Below, one piece after another: positions 17,801 through 25,840 of a DNA stretch of 64,000 bases. The stretch is from NCBI GenBank assembly GCA_003134765.1, contig PLCM01000006.1, positions 62,001 to 126,000 on the forward strand, read 5' to 3'. The notes beneath the pieces are model-generated. The model was not told the DNA's origin and did no database searches. It saw nothing but the letters and a program-made list of their open reading frames with translations. The translations under genes and the position numbers were made by a program. Origin of the DNA: Spartobacteria bacterium (lineage in GTDB: Bacteria; Verrucomicrobiota; Verrucomicrobiia; Chthoniobacterales; UBA10450). Position 1 is the first letter of the stretch. Every line of letters begins with the position of its first letter.

Positions 17801-17928
17801 ATTTTGGATTCCGTGGGGTGATCGCAAAACCGTACGAAGCGGCGGAACTGGGCAAGATCGTCCACGAAGTCATCGAATCGAGCCACGTGAATATCGTGCC
17901 CGATTACCCGATGCAGGCGACCGGTTAA
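14836..17928 (+). CDS. Hybrid sensor histidine kinase (CHASE3-CHASE3-PAS-PAS-HisKA-HATPase-REC)
   Basis: A 1030-residue inner-membrane kinase. TM1 is about 35-60, followed by two CHASE3-like helical sensor modules, each with the motif RGYLLTG (LETGHRGYLLTGSVEYLESF and a second MQKEKRGYLLTGEPNFAD). TM2 is about 350-375 and there are two PAS domains (about 385-640, with VTERRRF and ITERQRN ends). The dimerisation domain carries His656 in GGIAHDFNN; the ATPase has NLVVNADQAMP, DEGVGIS and GNGLGLAT; the receiver ends the protein with phosphoacceptor Asp947 in VILDLTLPGG and Lys in AKPYEA. A GTG at 14824 is an alternative start. No dedicated output regulator is adjacent, so the output partner is unknown. 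Confidence 0.9.
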   Translation: MTQIDAPQNSKVRRGIFGRSATWLFSPKHFHFKLLSGTAVGIVVITFLAGLFLFVTLRNHYQETLRAHTLEVMRLSSVLENDIAALETGHRGYLLTGSVEYLESFERRRETIKGRVEELTVLILDSPRQRKRVMKIQEIVQKWLDEVALPQINDRQSKGTARLAESANDSSGPLGNGLLNQARDILQSLQNEEQIVLNQRMREQEWAAQSTQILDFLTKLERSVIEMQKEKRGYLLTGEPNFADAYRRATADFYTYNGYLSILVANVPEQSDGLNEIKKGVERWTQTAAGPEMEAKRTGKDFTALLAKNNGEVLMTDIREMLKKFQTEQVNLYESRSSTASRDRIVKTTGLALLCVFAVGLLIVSNSYSFVLVRRQLAKLEGIETRIRSIIENILDGMITVDEQGIICSMNSSAEKMFGCINNEMVGHKFTKLVPKTYKAEPEPVVCAWDDLAKRTGSTTMAVGRTRRHATFPIEISLSQMVVDKQTLFVAMVRDVTERRRFEQEIAADKESLAVTLRSIEDGVITTDVQGKIIMINNAGENLTGWTSKEAIGRSLKSVYNIAIDLAAQARAQKTGSRNEAQSILLSMPENATLRSRQGREHIIEQVASPIRDSKNEVAGVVLVFRDITERQRNEAERRKAETLEQLGLLAGGIAHDFNNLLTAIIGNISLASLLLPPNDEMGTRLNDAKNASMRARDLAQQLLTFARGGAPIKKTASIGKLIQDTVSFSLRGSHSRSEFLFGADLWPAEIDPGQISQVIANLVVNADQAMPNGGTLRVSCDNFSYDSNTSPAVTDLMPGDYIRIAIRDEGVGISEDCIKRIFDPYFTTKPKGNGLGLATTYSIVKNHNGLITVDSKVHFGSTFTIFLPALRHHQVPAEPPRQLNEVISGTGRILIVDDEEAIRALVEFTLERLGYKVSQAESALEGVELYRQKMEAGERFDAVILDLTLPGGMGGKEALKKLIEIDPTVNAIVSSGYAMDATMSRYQDFGFRGVIAKPYEAAELGKIVHEVIESSHVNIVPDYPMQATG

Positions 17929-17985
17929 CGCCGTCGCGTTTTCGGATTCTTCTTGCGGCACCAGGCCGCGACTTTAGTGTTCGCC

Positions 17986-18522
17986 ATGCGCGAGGTGCGG
18001 CCAGCGGCTTACGATTCGAAGATCGAGGGAAACATCATTTTCACTCGCCTGGACGCCGCGATGAATTGGATGCGCAAGAATTCCCTCTGGCCGATGCCGA
18101 TGGGCCTCGCCTGTTGCGCGATCGAATTGATGGCCACGGCCGCCGCGCGTTTCGATATTTCCCGGTTTGGCGCCGAGGTGATGCGGTTCTCGCCGCGCCA
18201 GTGCGATGTCATGATCGTTGCCGGCACGGTTACGTACAAAATGGCGCTGGCGGTGAAACGGATTTACGAGCAGATGCCGGAGCCAAAGTGGGTCATTGCG
18301 ATGGGGGCCTGCGCCTCGACCGGCGGCATGTATCGCTCGTACGCCGTCCTCCAGGGAATCGATCAACTCCTGCCGGTCGACGTTTATGTCTCCGGATGCC
18401 CGCCGCGTCCCGAAGCGCTCCTCGAGGGTTTGATGAAGCTGCAGCAGAAAATCATGGGCGAAAGCTCATTTCGCCAACAGAAGCGCGGGCTGATCGAACA
18501 GCTCGATCCGGCAAGCGCATGA
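17986..18522 (+). CDS. nuoB: NADH-quinone oxidoreductase subunit B
   Basis: A 178-residue subunit that carries cluster N2 of complex I. The four cluster ligands are visible: the adjacent pair in GLACCAIE, one in GACASTGG and one in SGCPPRPE. The ATG at 17986 gives the usual short N-terminus; TTG 17953 would add 11 residues. Its stop overlaps the nuoC start (ATGA). nuoA is not upstream (a histidine kinase is) and nuoD is not downstream of nuoC, so this is an isolated BC pair. Confidence 0.92.
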   Translation: MREVRPAAYDSKIEGNIIFTRLDAAMNWMRKNSLWPMPMGLACCAIELMATAAARFDISRFGAEVMRFSPRQCDVMIVAGTVTYKMALAVKRIYEQMPEPKWVIAMGACASTGGMYRSYAVLQGIDQLLPVDVYVSGCPPRPEALLEGLMKLQQKIMGESSFRQQKRGLIEQLDPASA

Positions 18523-19097
18523 ACGGGCCGGAACTATTCGCGTCGCTGAGCGGAATGCTGGGCGGGAAGTTGCAGGAGAAAATCGAATTTCGAGGTGAAT
18601 CGACCTTTGTTATTCTTCCGGCTGACCTTCGCGAAGTCGCGAAATTCTGCCGGGACGATCTTTCCTTCGATTATCTGCTCGATATCACGAGCGTCGATAA
18701 TTTCGGCGACGAGCCCCGCTTCGAAATCGTTTACGAGCTTTATTCGATGCCGCTTGGGATCCACCTACGTTTGAAACTGCGCCTCTCCGAAGAGGAAGGC
18801 GAAGCGCCAACGGTTTCCGATATTTGGCCGACGGCCAACTGGCACGAGCGCGAGATTTACGACATGATGGGAATCCGCTTCACCGATCATCCCGATCTGC
18901 GCCGAATTCTGATGTGGGACGGTTATCCTTACTTTCCCCTGCGGAAAGAATTTCCCCTCGAAGGATTACCGAGCAGTATGCCGGACGTGGCGTTCTCCGA
19001 AAGCGCGCCCCTCGAAGGCGGCCCCTTCGTGACTCTTCCGAGCAGCGCGACGACGAAAGATCGTGAGCCACGCGCGCGCCGACCGGTCGAGCAATAG
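18519..19097 (+). CDS. nuoC: NADH-quinone oxidoreductase subunit C
   Basis: A 192-residue peripheral-arm subunit of complex I. The family core [17 protein letters not shown]...HPDLRRILM is present, followed by [10 protein letters not shown]. It is not fused to NuoD, unlike the E. coli protein. Start ATG 18519 overlaps the nuoB stop by four bases. After it comes an L,D-transpeptidase gene, so the rest of complex I must be encoded elsewhere. Confidence 0.9.
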   Translation: MNGPELFASLSGMLGGKLQEKIEFRGESTFVILPADLREVAKFCRDDLSFDYLLDITSVDNFGDEPRFEIVYELYSMPLGIHLRLKLRLSEEEGEAPTVSDIWPTANWHEREIYDMMGIRFTDHPDLRRILMWDGYPYFPLRKEFPLEGLPSSMPDVAFSESAPLEGGPFVTLPSSATTKDREPRARRPVEQ

Positions 19098-19118
19098 CGA
19101 GGCAGCTATTCCTCATCC

Positions 19119-19640
19119 TTGAAGCTGCTTTTATTTTTCCTCCTTGTGCTTTTCCTGGCCGCGATCGGCGTGGCACTCGCGGCGCATCTGAACTTCAATC
19201 CCCTTCCCCGCGGCGCGGTCGCGGACCGCGTTCTTGTCGAAAAATCCGCTCGCCGGCTGACCCTCGTGCGGAACGGCAACGCGCTCAAAACATATAAGGT
19301 CGCGCTCGGCCGCGCGCCGACCGGAGCGAAAGAGTACGAAGGTGATCAACGGACCCCGGAAGGAATCTACACGATCGATTTTCACAAACCGGACAGCGAT
19401 TACCACCTCGCCCTGCACGTCTCTTATCCCGAGCAACGCGACGTCGATCGCGCCGCGGCCGAGGGTCTCTCCGCGGGGAGCGACATCATGATTCACGGAT
19501 TGCCGAACGGACGAGGGTGGATCGGAAGATTTCACCGTCGCGACGACTGGACCGCGGGCTGCGTCGCCGTGACAGATTTCGAGATCGAGGAAATCTATCG
19601 CGCCGTTCCCGATGGAACGCCGATTGAGATTCGGCCGTGA
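19119..19640 (+). CDS. L,D-transpeptidase (YkuD family), membrane-anchored
   Basis: A 173-residue protein with an N-terminal hydrophobic anchor (residues 2-22). The YkuD catalytic block is complete: MIHGLPNG (about 126-133) supplies the His, and DWTAGCVAVTDFEIEEI (about 144-160) supplies the nucleophilic Cys. Such enzymes cross-link peptidoglycan or attach outer-membrane proteins to it. The start is TTG at 19119; no better in-frame ATG exists before the hydrophobic segment. Confidence 0.85.
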   Translation: MKLLLFFLLVLFLAAIGVALAAHLNFNPLPRGAVADRVLVEKSARRLTLVRNGNALKTYKVALGRAPTGAKEYEGDQRTPEGIYTIDFHKPDSDYHLALHVSYPEQRDVDRAAAEGLSAGSDIMIHGLPNGRGWIGRFHRRDDWTAGCVAVTDFEIEEIYRAVPDGTPIEIRP

Positions 19641-19657
19641 CGAATTTGAACAGCGGG

Positions 19658-19877
19658 CCCTCATCCTAACCCTTTCCCCCAGTGAGAAGGATCACGGCAA
19701 ATCGTCAGGTCATTTTTGGTAGGTCGAGACTCTGTCGAGCCGTTGTAGCGTCCGCTGTCTCAGCGGATCTTGAATGCGCTGAGGACAGCGCACACTACAT
19801 CTCGACAGAGTCTCGCCCCACCAAACACCGCCGAAGAAAATACTTCCTCTCCCTGAGGGAGAGGGTTGGGGTGAGGG
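19658..19877. repeat. Three palindromic repeats nested inside each other
   Basis: The outer element has arms CCCTCATCCTAACCC and GGGTTGGGGTGAGGG. Inside it, 19718-19821, is the GGTAGGKCGAGACTCTGTCGAG element (copies at 29049-29120 and 52471-52542). Inside that, about 19743-19798, is the TTGTAGCGTCCGCTG...CAGCGCACACTAC element (copies at 47525-47601 and 49413-49489). The whole block fills the gap between convergent genes. Confidence 0.85.
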
Positions 19878-19900
19878 TCAGTGGTCCGGATGGGCGGCGC

Positions 19901-20683
19901 TCAGCCGCGGCCGACTGTGGCCTTCAGCAGCCGCGTGAAAGTATCCGCAGCGCTCTTTCCCGTTTCCAAGACGTCTTCGTGACTGAGGGGCGCGTTGCCA
20001 ATTCCAGCGGCCCAATTCGTAAGACACGAGAATCCGGCCACCTCCAATCCGAGGGCGCGCGCCTGGATTGCCTCGAGCACCGTTGACATTCCGATCGCGT
20101 CCGCGCCCAGCTGCCGCAGCATTCGCACTTCAGCCGGGGTTTCATATTGGGGTCCGAGCAAACCCGCATACACCCCTTCGTGCAAAGTGATGTTCTCTGT
20201 CTTCGCAGCCCCGGTAAAGTCCGCGCGCCACTTTTTGGAATAGATTTCCGTCAGGTCAAGGAACTGCGCGCTGCCTAGGAGCGGCGTGGTGCCCGTAAGA
20301 TTGATCTGGTCGCTGATCATCATCCACGTCCCCGGCGAAAAGCTTTCATTCGCGACGCCGGCGGCATTCGTCAGGATCAGACGTTTGATTCCCGCCGCCG
20401 AGAGAATCCGGATCCCGGTTGTGGCCTGGCGGGCGGTGTGGCCCTCGTAAAGATGGACGCGGCCCTGGGCAAAGATCACTCGCGTGCTGCCGACATTTCC
20501 CAAAAGGAATCGGCCAGTGTGCCCGGGCACCGAAGGTTTCGGTAACTCAGGAAAATCCGAATACGCGACGCTATTCCCAGAGTCGGCCGCCGAAACGAGA
20601 ACGTTTAAACCCGAGCCGAGCACGACGGCTATTTCCGCGTTCCATTCCCGCAGCCGATCGAGAGCGGCGTCGCTCACGGTCAC
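19901..20683 (-). CDS. punA: Purine-nucleoside phosphorylase (trimeric PNP type)
   Basis: A 260-residue enzyme that phosphorolyses (deoxy)inosine and guanosine. Motifs: VVLGSGLN phosphate loop (about 20-27), GRVHLYEGH, LTNAAGVAN, GPQYETPAEVRML and DAIGMSTVLEA, then CLTNWAAG where PNPs bind the base. Its ATG overlaps the stop of the upstream HD-domain gene by four bases, forming phoH - HD protein - punA. Confidence 0.9.
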   Translation of the reverse strand: MTVSDAALDRLREWNAEIAVVLGSGLNVLVSAADSGNSVAYSDFPELPKPSVPGHTGRFLLGNVGSTRVIFAQGRVHLYEGHTARQATTGIRILSAAGIKRLILTNAAGVANESFSPGTWMMISDQINLTGTTPLLGSAQFLDLTEIYSKKWRADFTGAAKTENITLHEGVYAGLLGPQYETPAEVRMLRQLGADAIGMSTVLEAIQARALGLEVAGFSCLTNWAAGIGNAPLSHEDVLETGKSAADTFTRLLKATVGRG

Positions 20684-22320
20684 GCGGCTGAAATCGGAGG
20701 GGCCGACTCCGGTTTCCGGGTCCCGGCCATCACGTCGGGGCGCAGAGATTCATCCCGGATCGGCGTGATCTTTGCGTCCTGTTTCGGATAGGCGATCCGG
20801 GTGTGGAGCATCGTCATTAAGGTAAAACGAAAACGTTCCGCGATCAGGTTCAAATCGGAGAGCGTGAGATCGCACTCCACGAGCTGGCCGTCCGCGATCC
20901 GCTGGCTGATCAAGTCGGTCACCAATTGCTCGATCTTCTGCGGGGTCGGTTTTTCCAGACTGCGCGACGCGCTTTCGATCATGTCCGCCAGGCTGATAAT
21001 CGCGCTCTCTTTCGTCTGTGGTTTCGGGCCGCTGTAGCGGAATGTTTCCTCACTCACCTCGGGCACATCTTCTTCACGCAGGTTCATGATCTTGCCGCCG
21101 GTGCGCGCATCTTCCTGTTGCTGGAGCGCGCGCTTGTAAAAGTAATAGACAAGCGAGGTGCCGTGATGCTCCTGGATGATGTCGATGATCTGCCGGTTCA
21201 AACGGTGTTTGAGCGCGAGGTCGACCCCTTCTTTTACATGCGCGATGATGATCAGCGCGCTCATCGTCGGCGCCAGGTCATCGTGCGGGTTGCGCTCGAA
21301 GTTCATGTTCTCGGTGAAGTATTCGGGTTTCACGAGCTTGCCGACGTCGTGGAAATACGAGCAAACGCGGCAAAGCGTTGCGTTCGCGCCAATCGCTTCC
21401 GCGGCGGCCTCAGCCAGGTTCGCGACGACGAGGCTGTGGTGATAAGTGCCCGGCGCTTCGATCGTCATCCGGCGCAGCAGCGGATGGTTGAGGTCGGAAG
21501 CTTCCAGCCAGGAAATATCGGTCGTGACCTGGAAGAGATGTTCGAAAATCGGGAGGACGCCACCGACAATCGTCGCGGTCAGGATTCCGTTCCCAATGGC
21601 GAGGGCGCTTTGGATTCCGAGCATCTTCCAATCGATCGTGTTCGGTGAAAGGAAATCGATTGGGCCGATGATTCCGAAGGTCATCGACAACAGCCAGATG
21701 GCCATGCCGACGCCGAAACCGGCGCGAATGAGGCGGCTCCGCCGCCGCACCTGCAAGGTGAGATAAACGGCGGTAAATCCACTGATCAGACCGCAGACGA
21801 GCAATGGCGCATCGACTTTTCCAAAGAGAAGGCTGCTCCAGAGGCTGACGAAAACCGAGGCATAAAGTCCGTGGTTGCGGCCGAGAAGGACGCTGAGCAA
21901 CAACGGCGCAAACGCGTAGGGCGCGATCAATCCGACGGTTTCCGGCCGCAGAAAACTGAACGAGCCGCTGTTGCAAAGAACGAGAAGAAACTTTGTGGTG
22001 GCGAGCTGGACGAAGATCGCGCCGAAAACGAGGAACACGCGCGAGCTTCGGAGAAACGTGGTCGGCTGATTAATCCAGAGCTGGGTGAGAGCGGTGGCGA
22101 AAAAGAGCAGCGAGATGACAAAATTCTTGGTCGGTTCGGGTTGCTGGCCCCCGAAGATCAGAGCAGCCAGGCCGGCAACGAAGGCCGCAAAGATGAAATA
22201 CTTCGTGGGGGTGGCGAACTCCAGGCTGTGGAGCAGTTCGTTCTTGGTGCGACGGCGGCGCATCTTGCGCGACGCGAGGCCGCGTTTGATCAGCCGGCTG
22301 CGTCTGAGGAAATCGAGCAT
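20680..22320 (-). CDS. PgpH-like 7TM-HD phosphohydrolase (putative cyclic di-AMP phosphodiesterase)
   Basis: A 546-residue membrane protein with about seven hydrophobic segments between residues 35 and 265, then a cytoplasmic HD domain: LRRMTIEAPGTYHHSL, YFHDVGKLVKPEYF (HD motif), HVKEGVDLALKH and IIQEHHGTSLVYYFY. This is the 7TM_7TMR_HD architecture of PgpH, which degrades cyclic di-AMP in Firmicutes. It is shorter than those proteins because the large extracellular 7TMR-HDED region before the membrane segments is missing. Next to phoH it matches the common phoH-yqfF neighbourhood, but ybeY is absent. Confidence 0.85.
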   Translation of the reverse strand: MLDFLRRSRLIKRGLASRKMRRRRTKNELLHSLEFATPTKYFIFAAFVAGLAALIFGGQQPEPTKNFVISLLFFATALTQLWINQPTTFLRSSRVFLVFGAIFVQLATTKFLLVLCNSGSFSFLRPETVGLIAPYAFAPLLLSVLLGRNHGLYASVFVSLWSSLLFGKVDAPLLVCGLISGFTAVYLTLQVRRRSRLIRAGFGVGMAIWLLSMTFGIIGPIDFLSPNTIDWKMLGIQSALAIGNGILTATIVGGVLPIFEHLFQVTTDISWLEASDLNHPLLRRMTIEAPGTYHHSLVVANLAEAAAEAIGANATLCRVCSYFHDVGKLVKPEYFTENMNFERNPHDDLAPTMSALIIIAHVKEGVDLALKHRLNRQIIDIIQEHHGTSLVYYFYKRALQQQEDARTGGKIMNLREEDVPEVSEETFRYSGPKPQTKESAIISLADMIESASRSLEKPTPQKIEQLVTDLISQRIADGQLVECDLTLSDLNLIAERFRFTLMTMLHTRIAYPKQDAKITPIRDESLRPDVMAGTRKPESAPPISAA

Positions 22321-22324
22321 GGCA

Positions 22325-23308
22325 TTACTTGCGCGAACCCGGTGCGAGGTTCGCGGGCGACCGGTGCTGTTGATACGCGCTGATGACGGCGCGGACGAGC
22401 TCGTGCCGCACGACGTCGCGCTCGGTGAAATAGACGAAAGAAATTACCGGCACGGTTTTCAAGGCCTGGAGCGCTTCGACCAGGCCGGAGCGTTTGTTCG
22501 CGGGCAAATCGATTTGCGTAACGTCTCCGGTCACAACGCATTTGGAGTTCGGCCCCATCCGCGTCAGGAGCATAAACATTTGTTCCGTGGTCGTGTTTTG
22601 CGCTTCGTCCAGAATGATAAACGCGTTGCTCAGCGTCCGGCCCCGCATGTAGGCGAGCGGCGCCACCTCGATCGTCTGCCGGGCGACGGAACGTTCGATC
22701 TCTTCCGCCTCGAGCATGTCCCGGAGTGAGTCATAGAGCGGCCGGAGATAAGGCGTGATTTTCTCCTGCAAATCTCCCGGAAGAAACCCGAGCGCTTCCC
22801 CCGCCTCTACCGCCGGCCGGGTTAGGATGATGCGATTTACCTGCTCTTTCTTTAGTGCTGCGACCGCCATCGCCACGGCAAGATAGGTCTTGCCCGTTCC
22901 AGCCGGCCCAACGCCGAACACGATGTCGTTCTTCTGGATCGCCTCAACATAATTGCGCTGTCCGATGGTGCGCGCCACGATCGGTGCCTTCCGCGACGAC
23001 GTCACGATCTTCAGGTCCACAACGTCACTGAGATTATCCGGGCGCGATTCGGTCACGGAATTAAGAGCGTAGCTGAATTCGTGCTTGTGGATATCCACGC
23101 CTTTTTGCCGGGCCTGTTCGAGCTGCTCGAAGACGCGCTGGGCACGGTCCAACTGGCCCGGTTCGCCTTCCAGCTTCACCCAGCCTTCGCGGGTGGTGAC
23201 CTTGACCCCGAGCGAGTCCTCGAGAGTCTTCAAGAGCTTGAGATCATTCGCGTAGAGCGATTGCACGGAGCGTGCACTATCGAACTGTAAGGTGCGCGTT
23301 TCTATCAT
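22325..23308 (-). CDS. phoH: PhoH family ATPase
   Basis: A 327-residue P-loop protein with an N-terminal KH-like/oligomerisation segment. The ATPase core has GPAGTGKTYLAVAMAV (Walker A), ILTRPAVEAGEALGFLPGDL, AFIILDEAQNTT (Walker B) and VVTGDVTQIDLP. PhoH/YbeZ proteins are RNA-associated ATPases linked to rRNA maturation. It is four bases upstream of the HD-domain gene and heads that operon. Confidence 0.92.
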   Translation of the reverse strand: MIETRTLQFDSARSVQSLYANDLKLLKTLEDSLGVKVTTREGWVKLEGEPGQLDRAQRVFEQLEQARQKGVDIHKHEFSYALNSVTESRPDNLSDVVDLKIVTSSRKAPIVARTIGQRNYVEAIQKNDIVFGVGPAGTGKTYLAVAMAVAALKKEQVNRIILTRPAVEAGEALGFLPGDLQEKITPYLRPLYDSLRDMLEAEEIERSVARQTIEVAPLAYMRGRTLSNAFIILDEAQNTTTEQMFMLLTRMGPNSKCVVTGDVTQIDLPANKRSGLVEALQALKTVPVISFVYFTERDVVRHELVRAVISAYQQHRSPANLAPGSRK

Positions 23309-23398
23309 GACCGGGCGACCCCAAGGGGCGCTGATGATACGGCCCGGGCCGGAAGTGTCAAACTGGCCTTCCGTTTCCGTGAACCTGAGGCGAGATGA

Positions 23399-23848
23399 CT
23401 AGCGGAATCCGTAAACAAGCGCCCAGTGGGTCCGTTCTTCCGGCGACTGCTCGATCTCGACGATGATAAAATAGCTCCCGGTATTTTTCGGCGTGATGTG
23501 GGCCGCGGCGAAATGGCCTTTCTGCCAGCTGTCGGGCATCTCGGCCAGTTTCCCCTCGGAATCGTAGATATGGACGGAAACCTTGGCCGCTTCCACTTCC
23601 GTTCCGAGCCAGAACCAGTATTCGTTTCCTTTGAAGAGCTGCTGGCGCACGGCCTTTTTTTCCCCGGAGCCCAGGTCGCCGCCCCAGTAATCCTCACGCA
23701 CTTGGAAACCTTCCTTGACGTACGGTTCCGCGGCCTGGAGCGCGAACGATTGCGCGTCGTCCACCGAGGCACGCCCCGCCGACACGGCGACAAACGCCAG
23801 CGCGACCAAAACGCCCGCGCGCCACGCTGTTTTGAGGAAGTGAGTCAT
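23399..23848 (-). CDS. Secreted protein of unknown function
   Basis: A 149-residue product beginning at ATG 23848 (MTHFLKTAWRAG) with a clear signal peptide ending near SAGRAS. The mature part is beta-rich and aromatic (FQVREDYWGGDLGSGEKKAV, EYWFWLGTEV, HIYDSEGKLAE, GSYFIIVEIE), like a small extracytoplasmic carbohydrate- or lipid-binding sandwich. No family is recognised. It follows another secreted unknown with a 7-base gap, so they are probably co-transcribed. Confidence 0.65.
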   Translation of the reverse strand: MTHFLKTAWRAGVLVALAFVAVSAGRASVDDAQSFALQAAEPYVKEGFQVREDYWGGDLGSGEKKAVRQQLFKGNEYWFWLGTEVEAAKVSVHIYDSEGKLAEMPDSWQKGHFAAAHITPKNTGSYFIIVEIEQSPEERTHWALVYGFR

Positions 23849-23855
23849 GAAAGGT

Positions 23856-24659
23856 TCAGGGGGTTTTCTTGGTGATGGCATCGCCGAGCCGCGTCGTGAT
23901 GTCGTTAATCTTCTTAACCGACGCTGCCGGAATATGCGCGTCTCCCACGTCGATCAATGGCCGCACTTCAACCAGGGCGGCATGGATATCCTGGAGCAGT
24001 TTCAGATTGAATTCCGGCATCGACTGCAAACGGGTCTCGAAATAATTAAGCAAATCCGGCTGATGGAGGAGTTCCGAGCCTTCCTCCGAATAACGTTTTG
24101 TCACCACGGCCGTCAGAACCTCCGTGCCGCGAAGCCAGCCTCCGAGGCTGACGAGTTGCGACAGCTTCTCGTCGTGCACTTCGTTCATCGCCTGCTGGAC
24201 GCTGTTCTGGGTGCGGTCGAGTTCCTGGCGGACGCTTGCCCAATTTCGCCGGTCGGCCGCGTCCGTGATCGCCTTGGCGTGCGCGGTAATCGAACTGCTC
24301 ACGCCGATAGCCTTGGACAGGTTCAGCACGCGCTGGCCGATCTCCTTCACGGTTGGCGCGTCCTCCGCCTGGACCGCGATAAAGCCGTCGGCAATGACCG
24401 CGCCGAGGAGCAGCGCGATCCGCGGCCGCTCGGTGAAATTGGCGCCCTTGTCGTTGCGGACGTACTCCCGCCAGTTGACGCCGCCGAGTTTGTTGAGCGC
24501 GCCGAAAACCTCATTTGGCAGCGGCACAACGACGTCCTCGACCTTTTTGGAAAGCTGTTTCACGTCCACGTGCTTCGGGGCCTCGGCCGCCTGGGCCGGG
24601 AGCGAAAGGGCCGCGATCACGGCGATAGTGAGTTTGGGAATTTTAGCGAATGGTATCAT
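23856..24659 (-). CDS. Secreted helical protein of unknown function
   Basis: A 267-residue product with a signal peptide (residues 1-25, cut near AQAAEAP). The mature chain is almost entirely helical, with a DNKGANFTERPRIALLLG-type stretch and repeated charged helices (VRQELDRTQNSVQQAMNEVH). A periplasmic binding or scaffold role is possible but unproven; no family is recognised. It is first of a two-gene unit with the next secreted gene. Confidence 0.6.
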   Translation of the reverse strand: MIPFAKIPKLTIAVIAALSLPAQAAEAPKHVDVKQLSKKVEDVVVPLPNEVFGALNKLGGVNWREYVRNDKGANFTERPRIALLLGAVIADGFIAVQAEDAPTVKEIGQRVLNLSKAIGVSSSITAHAKAITDAADRRNWASVRQELDRTQNSVQQAMNEVHDEKLSQLVSLGGWLRGTEVLTAVVTKRYSEEGSELLHQPDLLNYFETRLQSMPEFNLKLLQDIHAALVEVRPLIDVGDAHIPAASVKKINDITTRLGDAITKKTP

Positions 24660-24674
24660 CGGGCTCTTCGACTG

Positions 24675-24703
24675 TTGATTTCGCCTTCGTATTCAGGATT
24701 AAT
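24675..24703 (+). promoter_or_regulatory. Possible sigma-70-like promoter for the heptose kinase operon
   Basis: TTGATT at 24675-24680, a 17-base spacer, and ATTAAT at 24698-24703 give 4/6 matches to each consensus hexamer. It lies in the divergent gap upstream of the kinase start at 24830. This is a weak motif call. Confidence 0.3.
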
Positions 24704-24829
24704 GGCCTAACAGTAAACAGAAGTCTCTGCCGCACAAATCGACCTGTCCAAGATTTTGACTCTGAATCGCAACAACGCCGCTCGCTGGCGGCATTCATTC
24801 GGGATTTTCGTTCCCAGGCGCCTTGCCGC

Positions 24830-25840
24830 ATGAACGCGCGACGGTTGAAAGAGATTCTGGGCCGGGCGAAGACGAAACGCATTCTCGTCATCGGCGACCT
24901 GATGCTGGACGAATTCGTCTGGGGAAAGGTCGGCCGGATTTCCCCCGAAGCGCCGGTGCCCGTGGTGGAAGTCACGGGCGAAAGCTTTTATCCCGGCGGC
25001 GCGGCCAACGTCGCGCGGAATTTGCGCGAGTTTATCGCTCACGTTGCCGTCGTCGGGATGTTCGGGTCCGATCGTGGCGGCCGCCAGCTCCGTGATCTGA
25101 TGGTCGAACAAAAAATCGACACGAAGAGCGCCGTCGAGGATTCCGCGTTTCCCACCATCGTGAAGACCCGCATCATCGCGCGTAACCAGCAGATCGTGCG
25201 AGTGGATCGCGAACAACTGCGGTCCCCTTCTCCGGCACAGGTGACTCACATCGCCCGTGGGGTTCGGCGCCGGCTCGCCAAAACAGATGCGATTATTTTT
25301 GAGGATTACGGCAAAGGATTTCTCAGTGCCGACCTCGTGGGAAAAATCTGCGACGATGCGCTAGCAGCGGGAAAGATCGTCACGGGCGATCCCAATCCGC
25401 ACCACCCGATCGATTGGAACAATGTGACGGCGGTGAAACCGAACCGGAACGAAGCGTTTTTGGCGGCCGGTCTCGCCTGGACCGATCCGGCCGACGCGCC
25501 GGGCAAGGACAAACAACTTCTTCAGGCCGGCGAGATTCTCCTCAAGAAGTGGAGGACGAAACTCCTGCTCATCACCCTCGGCGAACATGGCATGATGCTT
25601 TTCGAGCGGGGCAAAAAGCCGCACCACATCCCGACCAAGGCGCGGCAGGTCTTTGATGTTTCCGGGGCGGGCGATACCGCGATCGCGCTCTTTACCCTGG
25701 CGCTTTGCTGCGAGGCGTCGCCGGTCGAAGCAGCCGACATTGCTAATCACGCCAGCGCGGTGGTCGTGGCAAAGCTGGGAACGGCAACGGTTACGCCCGA
25801 AGAACTCACAGAGAGTTTTGAAAATGACCGGCTCGCCTGA
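24830..25840 (+). CDS. rfaE1: D-glycero-beta-D-manno-heptose-7-phosphate kinase (RfaE1/HldA type)
   Basis: A 336-residue PfkB-fold kinase that phosphorylates heptose-7-phosphate at C1 for LPS inner core synthesis. Hallmarks: VIGDLMLDEFVWGKVGRISP, PGGAANVARNL (about 56-66), EDYGKGFL, and the ATP/anion-hole motif VFDVSGAGDTAIALF near the C-terminus. The C-terminal adenylyltransferase domain of bifunctional HldE is absent. The ATG at 24830 matches the family start. It overlaps gmhB by 17 bases. Confidence 0.9.
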   Translation: MNARRLKEILGRAKTKRILVIGDLMLDEFVWGKVGRISPEAPVPVVEVTGESFYPGGAANVARNLREFIAHVAVVGMFGSDRGGRQLRDLMVEQKIDTKSAVEDSAFPTIVKTRIIARNQQIVRVDREQLRSPSPAQVTHIARGVRRRLAKTDAIIFEDYGKGFLSADLVGKICDDALAAGKIVTGDPNPHHPIDWNNVTAVKPNRNEAFLAAGLAWTDPADAPGKDKQLLQAGEILLKKWRTKLLLITLGEHGMMLFERGKKPHHIPTKARQVFDVSGAGDTAIALFTLALCCEASPVEAADIANHASAVVVAKLGTATVTPEELTESFENDRLA

